The notes below the pieces were generated by a model. That model searched no databases and was not told where the DNA came from. It worked only from the letters and a program-made list of their open reading frames with translations. From Ignavibacteria bacterium (lineage in GTDB: Bacteria; Bacteroidota; Ignavibacteria; Ignavibacteriales; Melioribacteraceae): a DNA stretch of 50,120 bases. The first letter of the stretch is position 1, and each line of letters starts with the position of its first letter. Below are positions 20,838 to 31,076 of this stretch, piece by piece. Where the stretch lies: contig VGVY01000007.1 of the NCBI GenBank assembly GCA_016873835.1, positions 1 through 50,120 on the forward strand. Direction: 5' to 3'. The position numbers were made by a program, and so were the translations under genes.

Positions 20838-21950
20838 TTATAATTCTTCTAAAATATTTTCTTTTCTATCTGGACTAATTTCTCTTTCAGTGAGAAATGA
20901 TTGTAAAATTACATCGACTTGCTGGATCAATTTCTTCTTATAATACTTAGGAGCATAGATAGAACCATCAAGCATATAAATTCTTTTAGTCGGTTGATCA
21001 TAAAATGTATAATTTACAAATGGACCGCCCATCGATCCATCGTTCATCCTCCACAAACCTTGAGTCATTAAAGCGTATCTATTTAGAAAATTAACTTCTG
21101 TTGTTGATTTATAATCATCAATTATTTCAACATAATTTGAGTCGTTTGAAGTTCTAAAATACTTTTGGGTTAATTTATTTCTTATAGAATATAGTGTGTC
21201 AGAATTCAACATTTCGGGAGAAGCATTGTCTATCCAATGAACAAAAATCCATCTCTCCATATCTGTTCCTGGAGATCTTCTCAGCCAAACAAATTTTTCT
21301 TTAGAATTATTTATTGATAAATAAAAATCGGATTGTACATATAAAATCCAACCGTATTCGTTCAGGAATTTTGCTTCTATGTCTTTTTGCTCATATCGCT
21401 CATTATAAAGGCTGCTATAAAGACGCTCATTTGAAATTTTTTGAAAATAGTGAAGAAGATTTTCATGCTGGTTAATAATATTCTTCTTCAATTTATCCAT
21501 TGAACCTGAAGACAAAATCATAACAAGTTGATTATTAGCCCATAAATCTCTCTTATTAACAACAGTAACCGAATCATCTTCAATGAGTTTTTTAACATCC
21601 TTGTTTAACATTGCATTTATATATTCCCCGGCATCGGTTATAGAATTAATGGGAGAAATTAAAATCAAATTTTTTCGGTTTTTATACTTATCTATTTCAT
21701 TTATATTCTTGCGAGTTAAGAAAAATAAATTTTCTGGTTGCGGTGTATAAATTATTTTCCCAAAAACTGTTAGAAGTGAGTTTTCAAGTTCATAGAATTC
21801 CAAAGAATCTGCGAAAACAATTATCTCATCTTCTTGACCGATAGCTGGTTTCTTTGCATCACCGCAAGAGGTAGCAAAAGAAAAGGTTACTAAAATTGCA
21901 AAAATGAATCCGAGCTTAATTTTTCTTAACCACAGTTCAATTCTTTTCAT
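20838..21950 (-). CDS. DUF4837 family lipoprotein
   Basis: 370 aa. Lipobox Cys29 (FSFATSCGDAKKP). The family pattern is visible throughout: EIIVFADSLEFYELENSLLTVFG near the start, NLILISPINS, DLWANNQLVMILSS, and the C-terminal block GLWRMNDGSMGGPFVNYTFYD followed by DGSIYAPKYYKKKLIQQ. DUF4837 is a Bacteroidota/Chlorobiota family of unknown function, probably anchored in the outer membrane. It is the last gene of the minus-strand run that begins upstream of tilS, 46 bases after the DGK1-like gene. Confidence 0.75.
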   Translation of the reverse strand: MKRIELWLRKIKLGFIFAILVTFSFATSCGDAKKPAIGQEDEIIVFADSLEFYELENSLLTVFGKIIYTPQPENLFFLTRKNINEIDKYKNRKNLILISPINSITDAGEYINAMLNKDVKKLIEDDSVTVVNKRDLWANNQLVMILSSGSMDKLKKNIINQHENLLHYFQKISNERLYSSLYNERYEQKDIEAKFLNEYGWILYVQSDFYLSINNSKEKFVWLRRSPGTDMERWIFVHWIDNASPEMLNSDTLYSIRNKLTQKYFRTSNDSNYVEIIDDYKSTTEVNFLNRYALMTQGLWRMNDGSMGGPFVNYTFYDQPTKRIYMLDGSIYAPKYYKKKLIQQVDVILQSFLTEREISPDRKENILEEL

Positions 21951-21996
21951 AATCTTTTTTGAATTTTATACTTAATAAATAACAATTAGGTTTCAA

Positions 21997-22665
21997 TTAA
22001 TTTGGTACGTTAGCAAGAATTAAAGGCATTTGAGGAAGTAATACAGAGTATAATAACCACATTACAATACAAATTGAAACCGGAACGGTTAAATTATCAT
22101 CCGCCCAACCAATAGAAATATTTTCGGCAATTGCTCCTACAGCAACTGCTAAAATTCCGATTACAAATTCTAGTAAATGCCCTTCAATTTTCGGTGCTAA
22201 TAAAACTACTATGCAAGAAAAAATAAAAAATGCTAATGTCCCCTCTAAACTTTTTACTAAAAAAGGAGTATTACCGTATTTTCTCCCAACTAATGCTGCC
22301 GCAATATCACCTATGATCAAAACAGCAAATGATGTAACTACAAAAACCTTGGGAAATATTAGAATTACAAAAACCGCAGAGATAAGAACATATGTTGCAC
22401 CATTCAAATTTTTCTTTTTTTCATCTCTTTCATGTCTGCGAAGTAAAAAACCAAATATTTTGTAAAATAGATCGCTGATTGGTTTTACATAATACCTGGA
22501 TAGGTCTACCATCAAAGAAAAAACTGCTAAAGGAATTAAAATAGATAAAGCTAATTCTTTAGTAATAAAATAATATACTACCGGAATGGAAAGCGAGCAA
22601 AAGTGAATTGCTTTTCTTAAAACTTCGCTTTGATAATCAATTGTGGCGCGGTCAGTTGCTACCAT
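21997..22665 (-). CDS. SEC59/DGK1/VTE5-like CTP-dependent lipid kinase
   Basis: 222 aa with about six membrane helices. The conserved features of the dolichol kinase/CTP-diacylglycerol kinase group are present: [20 protein letters not shown] in the first helix, [15 protein letters not shown], and [18 protein letters not shown] followed by [10 protein letters not shown], which form the CTP-binding region. It probably phosphorylates a polyprenol, phytol or diacylglycerol using CTP; the substrate is not determinable. Its start overlaps the ftsH end by 14 bases, so it is translationally coupled to the protease gene, a placement that suggests a membrane-maintenance operon. Confidence 0.8.
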   Translation of the reverse strand: MVATDRATIDYQSEVLRKAIHFCSLSIPVVYYFITKELALSILIPLAVFSLMVDLSRYYVKPISDLFYKIFGFLLRRHERDEKKKNLNGATYVLISAVFVILIFPKVFVVTSFAVLIIGDIAAALVGRKYGNTPFLVKSLEGTLAFFIFSCIVVLLAPKIEGHLLEFVIGILAVAVGAIAENISIGWADDNLTVPVSICIVMWLLYSVLLPQMPLILANVPN

Positions 22666-24736
22666 TTGCCTTTTCGGAATTCTTCTCAGTTTCTCTTTTT
22701 TTCTTATCCTTCAAAAGACTAACTACGTGTTCAGGAAGATTTTTCTGATCTTGCTCAGAATTATCATTCTTTTTAACCGGAGGTAATTCTTTACCACTCA
22801 TTATTAAATCAATTTCTTCTGAATCTAAAATCTCCCTTTCTAAAAGTTCTTTTGAGAGACTATGCAGTAATTGACTATTTTCTTTCAGAATTTTTTCAGC
22901 TCTATTCATACAGTCTACTACAATTTTTTTTATTTCATTATCAATATCTTGAGCAGTTTTTTCGCTATAATCTTTATGCTTTGTAATTTCTCTTCCTAAG
23001 AAAATCTCTTCTTCGCGAGAACCATATGCAAGGGGTCCAAGTTTTTCGCTCATTCCCCACTCGCAAACCATTTTACGCGCAAGATTCGTTGCCTTTTCTA
23101 TATCATTACCGGCACCAGTAGTAAATTTTTTAAAGACAATTTTTTCGGCAGCACGACCGCCTAACGCATAAGTTATCATAGATTCAAGATAGTCTTTTGA
23201 ATAAGTATGTTTTTCATCAACTGGTAAATAAGTTGTTACACCTAGCGCTCTCCCTCTGGGAATAATTGTAACTTTGTGAACTGGGTCAGCTTCAGGAAGC
23301 ATTTTTGCAACAAGAACATGCCCAACTTCATGGTAAGCAGTCATCTTTTTCTCTTCTTCAGATATAATTAAACTTTTGCGTTCCATTCCCATCATTACTT
23401 TGTCTTTTGCTTCTTCAAAATCGTCCATTCCAACATTATTTTTATTTTTTCTTGCCGCCAGTAATGCAGCTTCATTTACTAAGTTAGCTAAGTCGGCTCC
23501 AGCTAATCCTGGAGAACCTTTAGCAAGCACTGCAAGATCAACATCAGGTGCTAATGGAATTTTTCTTGTGTGTACTTTTAAAATTCCTTCTCTTCCTTTA
23601 ACATCTGGTCTATCAACAACCACTTGCCTATCAAATCTGCCTGGCCTTAATAAGGCTGGATCTAAAACGTCAGGTCTATTCGTTGCGGCGATAATTATTA
23701 CACCACTATTTTGCTCGAACCCATCCATTTCAACAAGTAATTGATTTAGTGTTTGTTCACGTTCATCATGTCCTCCACCAAGTCCAGCACCTCTATGTCT
23801 TCCAACAGCATCAATTTCATCGATGAAAATAATACATGGAGCGCTTCTCTTACCTTGCTCAAACAGATCTCTAACTCTACTGGCACCAACACCAACAAAC
23901 ATTTCAACAAAATCAGCTCCAGAAATTGAAAAAAATGGAACACCAGCTTCTCCGGCTACCGCGCGTGCAAGTAATGTTTTGCCAGTTCCAGGAGGTCCTA
24001 ACAAAAGAACTCCGCGAGGAATTTTTCCGCCAAGTTTTTGAAATTTACTTGGCTCCTTTAAAAATTCTATAATTTCTTCTAATTCTAATTTAGCTTCATC
24101 AGCACCGGCAACATCTTTAAAGGTAACTTTTATTGCTGATTCAGAAATTAATTTTGCTTTGCTTTTTCCGAAATTAAAAATACCGCGTGTTCCACCGGCA
24201 CCAGCTTGCATCCGTCTAAAAAACAAAATCCACACAGCAAAAATTATTATCCATGGAAGAAATCCAAGAAGAATTGTCATCCATTCATTGGATTCTTTAA
24301 CAAATGTAAATTTGATATTCTTCTCTTTCCAAATTTTAATATTTTCTTCAAATAGAGATTGATCGAAAACTACATTAAAGTTTTGTACACTGACATCAGT
24401 ATTATTAATAGATACTATTTGCTTTTCACTTAACATACCTTCGAGACGGTAATCATTAATATCCGATTTTACGATTTTCAAATCGATAATTTTATCAGCA
24501 TTTAAAAACTTTTCATAAATATTATATGATACATCAACAGCACCGGAAGTACCAGTACGCATAAATTGCATAATTATCACAGCACCAATGATTACTGCGC
24601 CCCAGCTGAATACAGTTCTAATTATTTTTGACCAATCGAAATCACCATCTGGTTTTTGCGGTCCTCTGCCAAACGGTTTCTTCGATTTTTGATTATCTGA
24701 ATCTGCCATATATAATTTTCTAAATCTGTTGAACAT
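22652..24736 (-). CDS. ftsH: ATP-dependent zinc metalloprotease FtsH
   Basis: 694 aa. Membrane-anchored AAA+ protease that degrades unassembled or damaged membrane proteins. Two membrane helices (about residues 42-58 and 154-173) flank a periplasmic domain. Walker A is GPPGTGKT at 247-254, Walker B is [11 protein letters not shown], the pore motif is [10 protein letters not shown], and the second region of homology is [20 protein letters not shown]. The zinc site is HEVGH at 469-473, with the downstream Asp in [11 protein letters not shown]. The start at 24736 has CGGAGAA upstream; an ATG nine codons later has no ribosome site. The tilS-hpt-ftsH order is shared with many bacteria. Confidence 0.97.
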   Translation of the reverse strand: MFNRFRKLYMADSDNQKSKKPFGRGPQKPDGDFDWSKIIRTVFSWGAVIIGAVIIMQFMRTGTSGAVDVSYNIYEKFLNADKIIDLKIVKSDINDYRLEGMLSEKQIVSINNTDVSVQNFNVVFDQSLFEENIKIWKEKNIKFTFVKESNEWMTILLGFLPWIIIFAVWILFFRRMQAGAGGTRGIFNFGKSKAKLISESAIKVTFKDVAGADEAKLELEEIIEFLKEPSKFQKLGGKIPRGVLLLGPPGTGKTLLARAVAGEAGVPFFSISGADFVEMFVGVGASRVRDLFEQGKRSAPCIIFIDEIDAVGRHRGAGLGGGHDEREQTLNQLLVEMDGFEQNSGVIIIAATNRPDVLDPALLRPGRFDRQVVVDRPDVKGREGILKVHTRKIPLAPDVDLAVLAKGSPGLAGADLANLVNEAALLAARKNKNNVGMDDFEEAKDKVMMGMERKSLIISEEEKKMTAYHEVGHVLVAKMLPEADPVHKVTIIPRGRALGVTTYLPVDEKHTYSKDYLESMITYALGGRAAEKIVFKKFTTGAGNDIEKATNLARKMVCEWGMSEKLGPLAYGSREEEIFLGREITKHKDYSEKTAQDIDNEIKKIVVDCMNRAEKILKENSQLLHSLSKELLEREILDSEEIDLIMSGKELPPVKKNDNSEQDQKNLPEHVVSLLKDKKKRETEKNSEKANGSN

Positions 24737-24753
24737 AGATAAATAATTCTCCG

Positions 24754-25314
24754 TTAATCGCTTAGTACATAAATTGAGCTTAAATTCCTATACTTTTGAG
24801 CATAGTCTAACCCGTATCCAATAACAAATTTATTTGGAATTTTGAAGCCAATATAATCAATTTTGATGTCATATTTTAAGCTGTCCGGCTTAAGCAGCAA
24901 TGTAACAACCTTCATGCTTGCCGGTTTATGTTCTTGAATTAATTCTTCAACATATTTTATTGAGAGCCCAGAATCGACAATATCTTCAACAATTATTATG
25001 TGTCTATCTTTGATATCAGCATTAAGATCTTTAACGAGTTTAACTCTGCCAGATGAAATTTTTTCATCTCCGTAACTAGAAAGTTTGAAAAAATCTATTT
25101 CACAATTAATATTTATGTATTTCATTAAGTCGGACATAAACATGAATGATCCATTTAATACACCAATAAATATTGGTAGCTTAGTTTTATATTCTTCAGA
25201 TATTTCCGATGCTAATTCAGATATACGTTTTTGAATTTCATTTTCGGTTAGCATTAGAACAAATTTTTCAGCTCCAACAAGTATCTCTTTTTTTGAATTT
25301 TTTAATTGATCCAT
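24754..25314 (-). CDS. hpt: Hypoxanthine phosphoribosyltransferase
   Basis: 186 aa, typical length. Salvages hypoxanthine and guanine to IMP and GMP using PRPP. The PRPP-binding motif is [17 protein letters not shown] (about residues 109-125), with two adjacent acidic residues in the E/D-D pattern. The flexible-loop region around [16 protein letters not shown] and the C-terminal [24 protein letters not shown], which includes purine-binding residues, are also typical. Its start overlaps the end of tilS by 13 bases, and ftsH follows 17 bases after its stop. Confidence 0.93.
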   Translation of the reverse strand: MDQLKNSKKEILVGAEKFVLMLTENEIQKRISELASEISEEYKTKLPIFIGVLNGSFMFMSDLMKYININCEIDFFKLSSYGDEKISSGRVKLVKDLNADIKDRHIIIVEDIVDSGLSIKYVEELIQEHKPASMKVVTLLLKPDSLKYDIKIDYIGFKIPNKFVIGYGLDYAQKYRNLSSIYVLSD

Positions 25315-26660
25315 AATTTATAAATCTTCTTTGTTTTTGATGTAATTTTGAATCTATCGTCAATCCTTAAACCAACAACCCATACTATATAGTTCCTATT
25401 AGTAAGAACTAATTGATTTTTTTTAATATCAGCGGATATTTTAGTGTCCGTCAGAAAATCTGATACTTTTCTAAAATTAGACATACCCAAAGGAATAAAC
25501 CGATCCCCACTTTTCCATTTGCGTAAATTGAAATTCCCTTTAATAGTGCTTCCATCAATAAATTCTATTGATTTATTATCGTCCAGATTTACTGCCTTCA
25601 GTGCAATTCTCTCGATTCCAAGTTTATAATCCTTTAGTACTTTAACTTCACCAACGGAAATTGATTCATTTATTTCTTCATTGTCAGTTCGTTTAATAAG
25701 TAAGTAATTATTTTCTTTCAAAACAATTAATCCACCCTTAAGTTGGATTGATTTTCCTTTTTGCTTTTTGGAAAGCGAATTTATTTTAATAAAATCATTA
25801 TAAGTGAATTCATAATTATATTTATCAAAAAGAACTTTACTTAAAATTTCACCACTAAATTTTACATGTTTTGATTCGAAAATCTTTAAGTCAATTTTAA
25901 CCACATTTGGTTTTGAAACAATAAACTTTTTGTAGTACAAGGATATTTTGTTATGAATAATGTTTAATGAATTTTCAATTGTCTTCGAAGATCTAAAAAC
26001 AGCAGAATCCAATGAAGGATTTATCTTATCTCTTAATAGAGGAATAACTTTATTACGTAAGAAATTCCTCTCATAATTATTTTCTTTATTTGAAGAATCA
26101 AGACGATAAGAGATTTTTGCCAATTTCAAATAATTTAATATTTCGTCTTTTGGTAAACATAAAATTGGTCTGATAATTTTATCTCGCTTAATTGGAATCC
26201 CCGAAAAACCTTTTATCCCAGTTCCAGATATTACATTCAATAATACAGTTTCAGTATTATCACATTGGTTATGTGCAGTTACAATTTTATTACATTTAAA
26301 TTCATCAACTAATTCATTAAGATATTTGTAACGTAATTTTCTTGCAGCTTCTTCTATAGATATTTTATCTTCCTTGGCAACCTTTTTAACATCTAAATCC
26401 ACAGTGTAAATCGGCACATTTAGTTTTTCACAAAAATCAATTGTAAATTTTTCATCTTTATCAGATTCAGAATTTCTAAGCTTATGATTGAAATGAACTG
26501 CAAGTAATTCAATTCCATATTTTTTTTTGAATTTATAAAAAAAGTTTAGTGCAAAAACAGAGTCTGGTCCACCGCTTATTGAAATTAATAGTCTATCATT
26601 GAACTTTACTAGCGAATATCTCGCAATGAATTCAATTACTTTCTGTTCAGTCTTTTTCAT
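25302..26660 (-). CDS. tilS: tRNA(Ile)-lysidine synthase TilS
   Basis: 452 aa. Converts C34 of the CAU-anticodon isoleucine tRNA to lysidine so that it reads AUA. The PP-loop SGGPDS is at about residues 28-33. The AVHFNHKLRNSESDKDE segment and the family's TAHNQCDNTETVLLNVISGTGIKG region are present. The C-terminal TilS domain (about 375-450, with LRKWKSGDRFIPLGM and VSDFLTDTKIS) makes this the long form. It lies 58 bases after greA and overlaps hpt. A CAU tRNA occurs at 36.7 kb in this window but looks more like elongator methionine. Confidence 0.94.
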   Translation of the reverse strand: MKKTEQKVIEFIARYSLVKFNDRLLISISGGPDSVFALNFFYKFKKKYGIELLAVHFNHKLRNSESDKDEKFTIDFCEKLNVPIYTVDLDVKKVAKEDKISIEEAARKLRYKYLNELVDEFKCNKIVTAHNQCDNTETVLLNVISGTGIKGFSGIPIKRDKIIRPILCLPKDEILNYLKLAKISYRLDSSNKENNYERNFLRNKVIPLLRDKINPSLDSAVFRSSKTIENSLNIIHNKISLYYKKFIVSKPNVVKIDLKIFESKHVKFSGEILSKVLFDKYNYEFTYNDFIKINSLSKKQKGKSIQLKGGLIVLKENNYLLIKRTDNEEINESISVGEVKVLKDYKLGIERIALKAVNLDDNKSIEFIDGSTIKGNFNLRKWKSGDRFIPLGMSNFRKVSDFLTDTKISADIKKNQLVLTNRNYIVWVVGLRIDDRFKITSKTKKIYKLWIN

Positions 26661-26718
26661 TTAGAATAATTATCTATTCAACAAAATAAAAAGTAGTTTC
26701 TAAGTCACTTAAATATTT

Positions 26719-27195
26719 TCAGTTATTTTCAAGATTAATGATTTCAAATTTTATAATACCGGCTGGAACTTTAGCTTCAACTTTTTGACCATTTTTTGCA
26801 CCCATTAATGCTTGGCCAACTGGAGAACTAATAGCAATTTTTCCCTTTTCAAGATCGGCTTCCTCAGGAGAAACTAAAGTATACTTATAAATTTTTGAAT
26901 TATTTAAATTCTTCACAGTTAATGTGGAAAGGATGTGTGCTTGGTCTTTTGGCATATTTGAAGTATCTATTACTCTTGCGCGTGATAAAAGTTCTTCGAG
27001 TTTGCTAATCTTTAATTCAAGCATTCCTTGTTCTTCTTTAGCAGCATCATATTCCGCATTTTCTGATAAATCACCATGAGAGCGAGCTTCTGCAATCCTT
27101 TCCGCCATCGCTTTACGACCGTTTGATTTCAAATCATTTAGCTCTTTTTCAATCTCTCTTATCCGCTCCTTGCTTAAATAGACGAAATTTGTCAC
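26719..27195 (-). CDS. greA: Transcription elongation factor GreA
   Basis: 158 aa, canonical length. Rescues backtracked RNA polymerase by stimulating transcript cleavage. The N-terminal coiled coil (about residues 8-75, with RIAEARSHGDLSENAEYDAA carrying the two tip acidic residues) and the C-terminal FKBP-like domain (LVSPEEADLEKGKIAISSPVGQALMG) are complete. The start is a GTG at 27195, fixed by AAAGGAG eight bases upstream. A strong minus-strand terminator at 27222-27264 separates it from the nuclease gene, so it has its own promoter in the short gap, which I could not locate. Confidence 0.95.
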   Translation of the reverse strand: MTNFVYLSKERIREIEKELNDLKSNGRKAMAERIAEARSHGDLSENAEYDAAKEEQGMLELKISKLEELLSRARVIDTSNMPKDQAHILSTLTVKNLNNSKIYKYTLVSPEEADLEKGKIAISSPVGQALMGAKNGQKVEAKVPAGIIKFEIINLENN

Positions 27196-27221
27196 TTAAA
27201 AGCTCCTTTTATTGGTAATAT

Positions 27222-27264
27222 AAAAAAAAGTGCCACCTTCCGCCTTTTAAGCGGATTGTGGCAC
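27222..27264 (-). terminator. Intrinsic terminator after the AddB-like nuclease gene
   Basis: GTGCCAC at 27230-27236 pairs with GTGGCAC at 27258-27264. An inner CCGC/GCGG stem sits around a TTTTAA loop. On the minus strand the hairpin is followed by eight U residues (complement of 27222-27229). It sits 47 bases after the nuclease stop and just ahead of greA. Confidence 0.85.
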
Positions 27265-27310
27265 CGAAAAAATAAGAAGTTTGAATCAAGATATCAAGAT
27301 AGGATTCTTC

Positions 27311-30300
27311 TTAGTTTTTCAATTTAATTCTACAGATTGAATGGAATTGACAATAATTACAAACAATTTTGTCTCTATCTTCATGAGGCGAGAGACCAAA
27401 CTTCCCTTGACTTATTTCAGAAACAAATTTCTTTGCATTATTTAAGGAGGCTTGGATAAGGTCGAGATTCGATTTTATTTCACTGTCCTTTTTAATGGAA
27501 ACTTCTTTTTTTAGAAAATCTCTTTCGGAAAATTTCAAAGAATAAATGAACATTTCATTTGCGTTAAATTCCCTATCAAATCTTCTTTTGAGTAACTCAC
27601 CAGCAGAAAATAAATAAATCGGTAACTGAAGGGACGTACCATTTTTCAATTCCTTAACAGTAGGTTTAGTACCAGTTAATTTATAGTCAATAATATTATA
27701 AGTTGAATTACTTTCACAAATATCAATTCTATCAATTTTTCCTCTCAACTTAATTCCATTAGTTTCAATAGGCAATTCACTGCTCAAAATAGGATCTGAT
27801 CCATCCTTTTTTACTGATCCAAAGTTTATTTCAAAAAATGAGGGAATAAATTCGTTTGATTTACGTTCATTTTCTAAAAATTTATAAAGTATAGACTCTT
27901 CTTGATTACCATCAATTCCAAATAATTTTTCTCTATCATAAAATGTAATTGGCGATTTGAATTGTGATACATTTACTACCTTTTGAGCAATATCAAAGAT
28001 TGTTTTTTTCGATTCTTGATATTCAATTTCGCTGCAAGATTTTAGCTGAATTCCCTTTTCCCTTAAACTGGTATAAAATTCAAAAAGTATTAAATGCAGA
28101 ATTCTTCCCATTTCAATTGCTTCTATCTCTTCTGTGGGTTCTTCAATTATTGATAAGCCTAATATTTTTTCTATGAAAAATTTAAAAGGACATTTAGCAT
28201 ATAATTCTAATTGTGAAATGGAATATTGTTTTACCGAAATATTCTTGAATAAATTATTCAGTTCGATTGGAGAATCAGTGGACTGTAAAGTATCAATAAA
28301 TCCATTGTATTCTGATGCTTGCTCATTTAAAGTAGCACGCCATTTTTCAATATCAATTGCTTTTTCAACTTGAACAGTATTAATTAAAGAGCCCATTGAT
28401 TTATAATAATCTGAAAATTCAACTTGACTTATTTGCTGTGCACCAAACAAGACGGCTAGTTCTTCTTTAGAATTAATATAATTTTTATAATTGGATTCAG
28501 TGTAACAATTAATTTCAAACAAATTTTCAACAGCATTAATGAAGGAGGAGATAACTAATTCCCTTCCTTTTTCAGTTCTTGGATATGTAAGATAAAGTCC
28601 TTTTTCCCAAGTGGATAATGCTTGGTAGAATCGATTTCGTTCCTCAATTAAGTGTGAGTTAGACTGTTTTTTAAACTTTCCAGAAAAAAATATTTCTGGT
28701 CTATACCTTGACGGCAGTTCTCCATCACACATGCCGCCAATGAATAAATAATCATAATTCAAACCTCGGATTTCTTCCAGTGTCGTTATTTGAATTCCAT
28801 AATTTGATTTTTCCTTGACATTAAAGCGCGCCCAACTACATACCGTTCTTATTTGATCCATGAAAAAATTCAAGTTAAATTTTTCATCATTGCCTTTTTC
28901 TTCAATAAGTAAATCGAAAAGTTCGTTTATGGTTTCAATAAAGACGGAAAATCCTCTGACATTTTCTTCTTGCTTTCCTTCAATTTCTAATAACTTGTTA
29001 ATTATTCTCGAATCCTTAATAAAATCAAATAATTTTTTCCTAAAGGAGGATAATGACATTTTTCCATTAAATGGCAGCAACATTTTTTCTACTGATACAA
29101 AATCCTCTAATGCTTTTTGGTAAGATTTTATTTTTTGAGTTGTAAATTCAAAGTCATCTTCCAAAGAATTTTTAAGAATAAAGATTGTTTCAGTTATCGA
29201 ATCATGCCAATTTGCTTTTCCGGATACTATTTTTAGTTCTGATGCAACTGAATAGAGGTTAGAATAATCTATTTCGTTCAAGTTTAGATAGCTGCTGCAT
29301 AAAGCTCGAAAAATATTTTTAAAGTAAAAATCTGATTCGGCGATCTCAAGAAAGTTAATTATTGTAATTACTGGAGCTAATGTTTCGAGCCTTATTCTAT
29401 CTGTCAAATTGAATGGAATTCCATTTTTTTCAAAAACATCCCTTAGAATAGTTGAATAATTTTGAATCTGATTAAATGCAACACAAATTTTGTGCGGTTC
29501 AGTTCTTTTTTCTGACAATAGAATTTTAATTTCATTTGTAATTAATTCAATTTCTTTTTCTCTATTAAATCCGCTTAATATTCTAATATTTTCAGCGTAA
29601 TTTATTTTTGTGAGATTTGTATTCTTTGGTTTAAATAAATTATCCTTAATTACTTTTTGAAAATTATCTTCAGATACCAGAATTTTTTCATTTATAGATA
29701 TAAATCCAACTTGTTCTAAATTTTTAAAACAACTTTCTGCCCTACCGAAGATTAGGCTGTTACTTTTGCTATAATCAAAATTAATATACAGATTAATCGA
29801 ATCTATGTTTGACAACTTTTCTAGTAGATTTACTTCTGGACTAACAAATTCATCGAAGCCGGTAACAATAATTAATTTAACTTCAGGATAAAGGCATGGA
29901 AAGATAGATTCAAAATCATTCACATTAAGTTCAAGTAATTTTCTGTAAATATCTCCAATTTCATATGCTTTCACTTTTTCACATTTAATTAAATAATTCT
30001 CATATATGTCTGCTATGTCTAGTGCTTTGCTCTGTTCAGCTGAATCTAATTTTTTTGATTCATCTCTTAAAATATTCGGCGTAATACCATGCCTTTTATA
30101 TTCAGTGATTACATTTTTTATTTTATCTAATGTACCGAATGGAATATCTCTATTGTAATGCACTAAATATCGCGCTTTAATTTCAATAGCACTTTGCCTA
30201 ATTAACACAACCGATAATGCTTCACTCAATTGAAAAAATGGAAGATTATGTTTTAAAAGCTCTATAGAAAGTGTTTTAATAGTCTCAACATTTAACCCAT

Positions 30301-30466
30301 CAGTTGAAGAATTCGGCACATTTGAAATAATTTCTTTTTTAAGAAATCTGGCTTTTCTGTTGGTTGGAACAATGAGTAGAAGCTCACCAATTTTTCCAGA
30401 AGTGATTTTATTTTTAATTAAGCTGTCAATATTTACTTCGACAATTTTTTTCTTAGTCAATATCAT
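27311..30466 (-). CDS. AddB-like PD-(D/E)XK nuclease with helicase-like fold
   Basis: 1051 aa, the size of AddB, which repairs double-strand breaks with AddA/RecB-like helicases. The C-terminal RecB nuclease domain has MGRILHLILFEFY, LRGKIDRIDI and NIIDYKLTG (Asp and Lys of the active site). The four iron-sulfur cysteines are present: one in YAKCPFKFF at about residue 760 and three in CNYCQFHSIC near the end. The N-terminus reads LLLIVPTNRKARFLKKEI where an ATPase would have GxGKT, so the helicase part is probably inactive. No addA gene is adjacent. The start overlaps the CYTH gene by four bases. Confidence 0.8.
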   Translation of the reverse strand: MILTKKKIVEVNIDSLIKNKITSGKIGELLLIVPTNRKARFLKKEIISNVPNSSTDGLNVETIKTLSIELLKHNLPFFQLSEALSVVLIRQSAIEIKARYLVHYNRDIPFGTLDKIKNVITEYKRHGITPNILRDESKKLDSAEQSKALDIADIYENYLIKCEKVKAYEIGDIYRKLLELNVNDFESIFPCLYPEVKLIIVTGFDEFVSPEVNLLEKLSNIDSINLYINFDYSKSNSLIFGRAESCFKNLEQVGFISINEKILVSEDNFQKVIKDNLFKPKNTNLTKINYAENIRILSGFNREKEIELITNEIKILLSEKRTEPHKICVAFNQIQNYSTILRDVFEKNGIPFNLTDRIRLETLAPVITIINFLEIAESDFYFKNIFRALCSSYLNLNEIDYSNLYSVASELKIVSGKANWHDSITETIFILKNSLEDDFEFTTQKIKSYQKALEDFVSVEKMLLPFNGKMSLSSFRKKLFDFIKDSRIINKLLEIEGKQEENVRGFSVFIETINELFDLLIEEKGNDEKFNLNFFMDQIRTVCSWARFNVKEKSNYGIQITTLEEIRGLNYDYLFIGGMCDGELPSRYRPEIFFSGKFKKQSNSHLIEERNRFYQALSTWEKGLYLTYPRTEKGRELVISSFINAVENLFEINCYTESNYKNYINSKEELAVLFGAQQISQVEFSDYYKSMGSLINTVQVEKAIDIEKWRATLNEQASEYNGFIDTLQSTDSPIELNNLFKNISVKQYSISQLELYAKCPFKFFIEKILGLSIIEEPTEEIEAIEMGRILHLILFEFYTSLREKGIQLKSCSEIEYQESKKTIFDIAQKVVNVSQFKSPITFYDREKLFGIDGNQEESILYKFLENERKSNEFIPSFFEINFGSVKKDGSDPILSSELPIETNGIKLRGKIDRIDICESNSTYNIIDYKLTGTKPTVKELKNGTSLQLPIYLFSAGELLKRRFDREFNANEMFIYSLKFSERDFLKKEVSIKKDSEIKSNLDLIQASLNNAKKFVSEISQGKFGLSPHEDRDKIVCNYCQFHSICRIKLKN

Positions 30467-30957
30467 TTTAAGATCAGATTTTTGTAGCTGGTTCTTATTT
30501 GATCTGCTAAATTCAAATCAAGCAGTTTTATTACTTCTCTAAATTCATTTTGAGCAAGTTGCCTATTTTTAACAACTAGAGTTTCTAACTCAATAAATTT
30601 TCCTAATGATTTAACTTCATCCAAATGAATTCTTGTGTTATTATAAGAGTATAATTTTCTTTTCTTTTGAACAATAGCATCAACTGTAAAGATTTCAGAA
30701 AGATAATTTTCAGGCTGTTTCCCTTTTAAATTCAATATTTCATACTTGCTAAATCTTTTCCCCTTTTCATCTCTTAAATACTTAATTAGAAATGAATTTT
30801 TTCCTTCTACTCTTAATTTTAATAACCCATTAGGAAAAGAATAATAAATATCCTTTTGGTATAAAGTTTTTTTGAATAATGCGTTTATTGAATTCAATTT
30901 ATTTATAATTTCTCGATGAGAAATTACTTTTAATTTCAATTCAAGATTTACTGGCAT
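30463..30957 (-). CDS. CYTH domain protein (triphosphatase / class IV adenylate cyclase-like)
   Basis: 164 aa. CYTH proteins form a tunnel of beta strands that binds triphosphates. The strand signature is NLELKLKV at the start, followed by DIYYSFPNGLLKLRVEG, LIKYLRDE and IHLDEVKSLGKFIELETLV, the last providing acidic metal ligands. The start motif is ExKxK rather than the common ExExK, as in a CyaB-like subgroup. The likely activity is hydrolysis of tripolyphosphate or thiamine triphosphate, or cyclic AMP formation; sequence cannot decide. It overlaps the AddB-like gene by four bases, so the two are co-translated. Confidence 0.8.
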   Translation of the reverse strand: MPVNLELKLKVISHREIINKLNSINALFKKTLYQKDIYYSFPNGLLKLRVEGKNSFLIKYLRDEKGKRFSKYEILNLKGKQPENYLSEIFTVDAIVQKKRKLYSYNNTRIHLDEVKSLGKFIELETLVVKNRQLAQNEFREVIKLLDLNLADQIRTSYKNLILK

Positions 30958-31076
30958 ATGTTAAACTTTTTAATTGAATATAATGTTAAATTAGCTATAT
31001 AGTACTTTATAATTCTATTGATTTTTTACATAATATATTTATCTTTCATATTAAGCTTAGCAAAAGGAATTTATAA

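Noticed and set aside
24709-24736. Later start for FtsH at the second ATG
   Set aside because: No ribosome site before it, whereas CGGAGAA precedes 24736.
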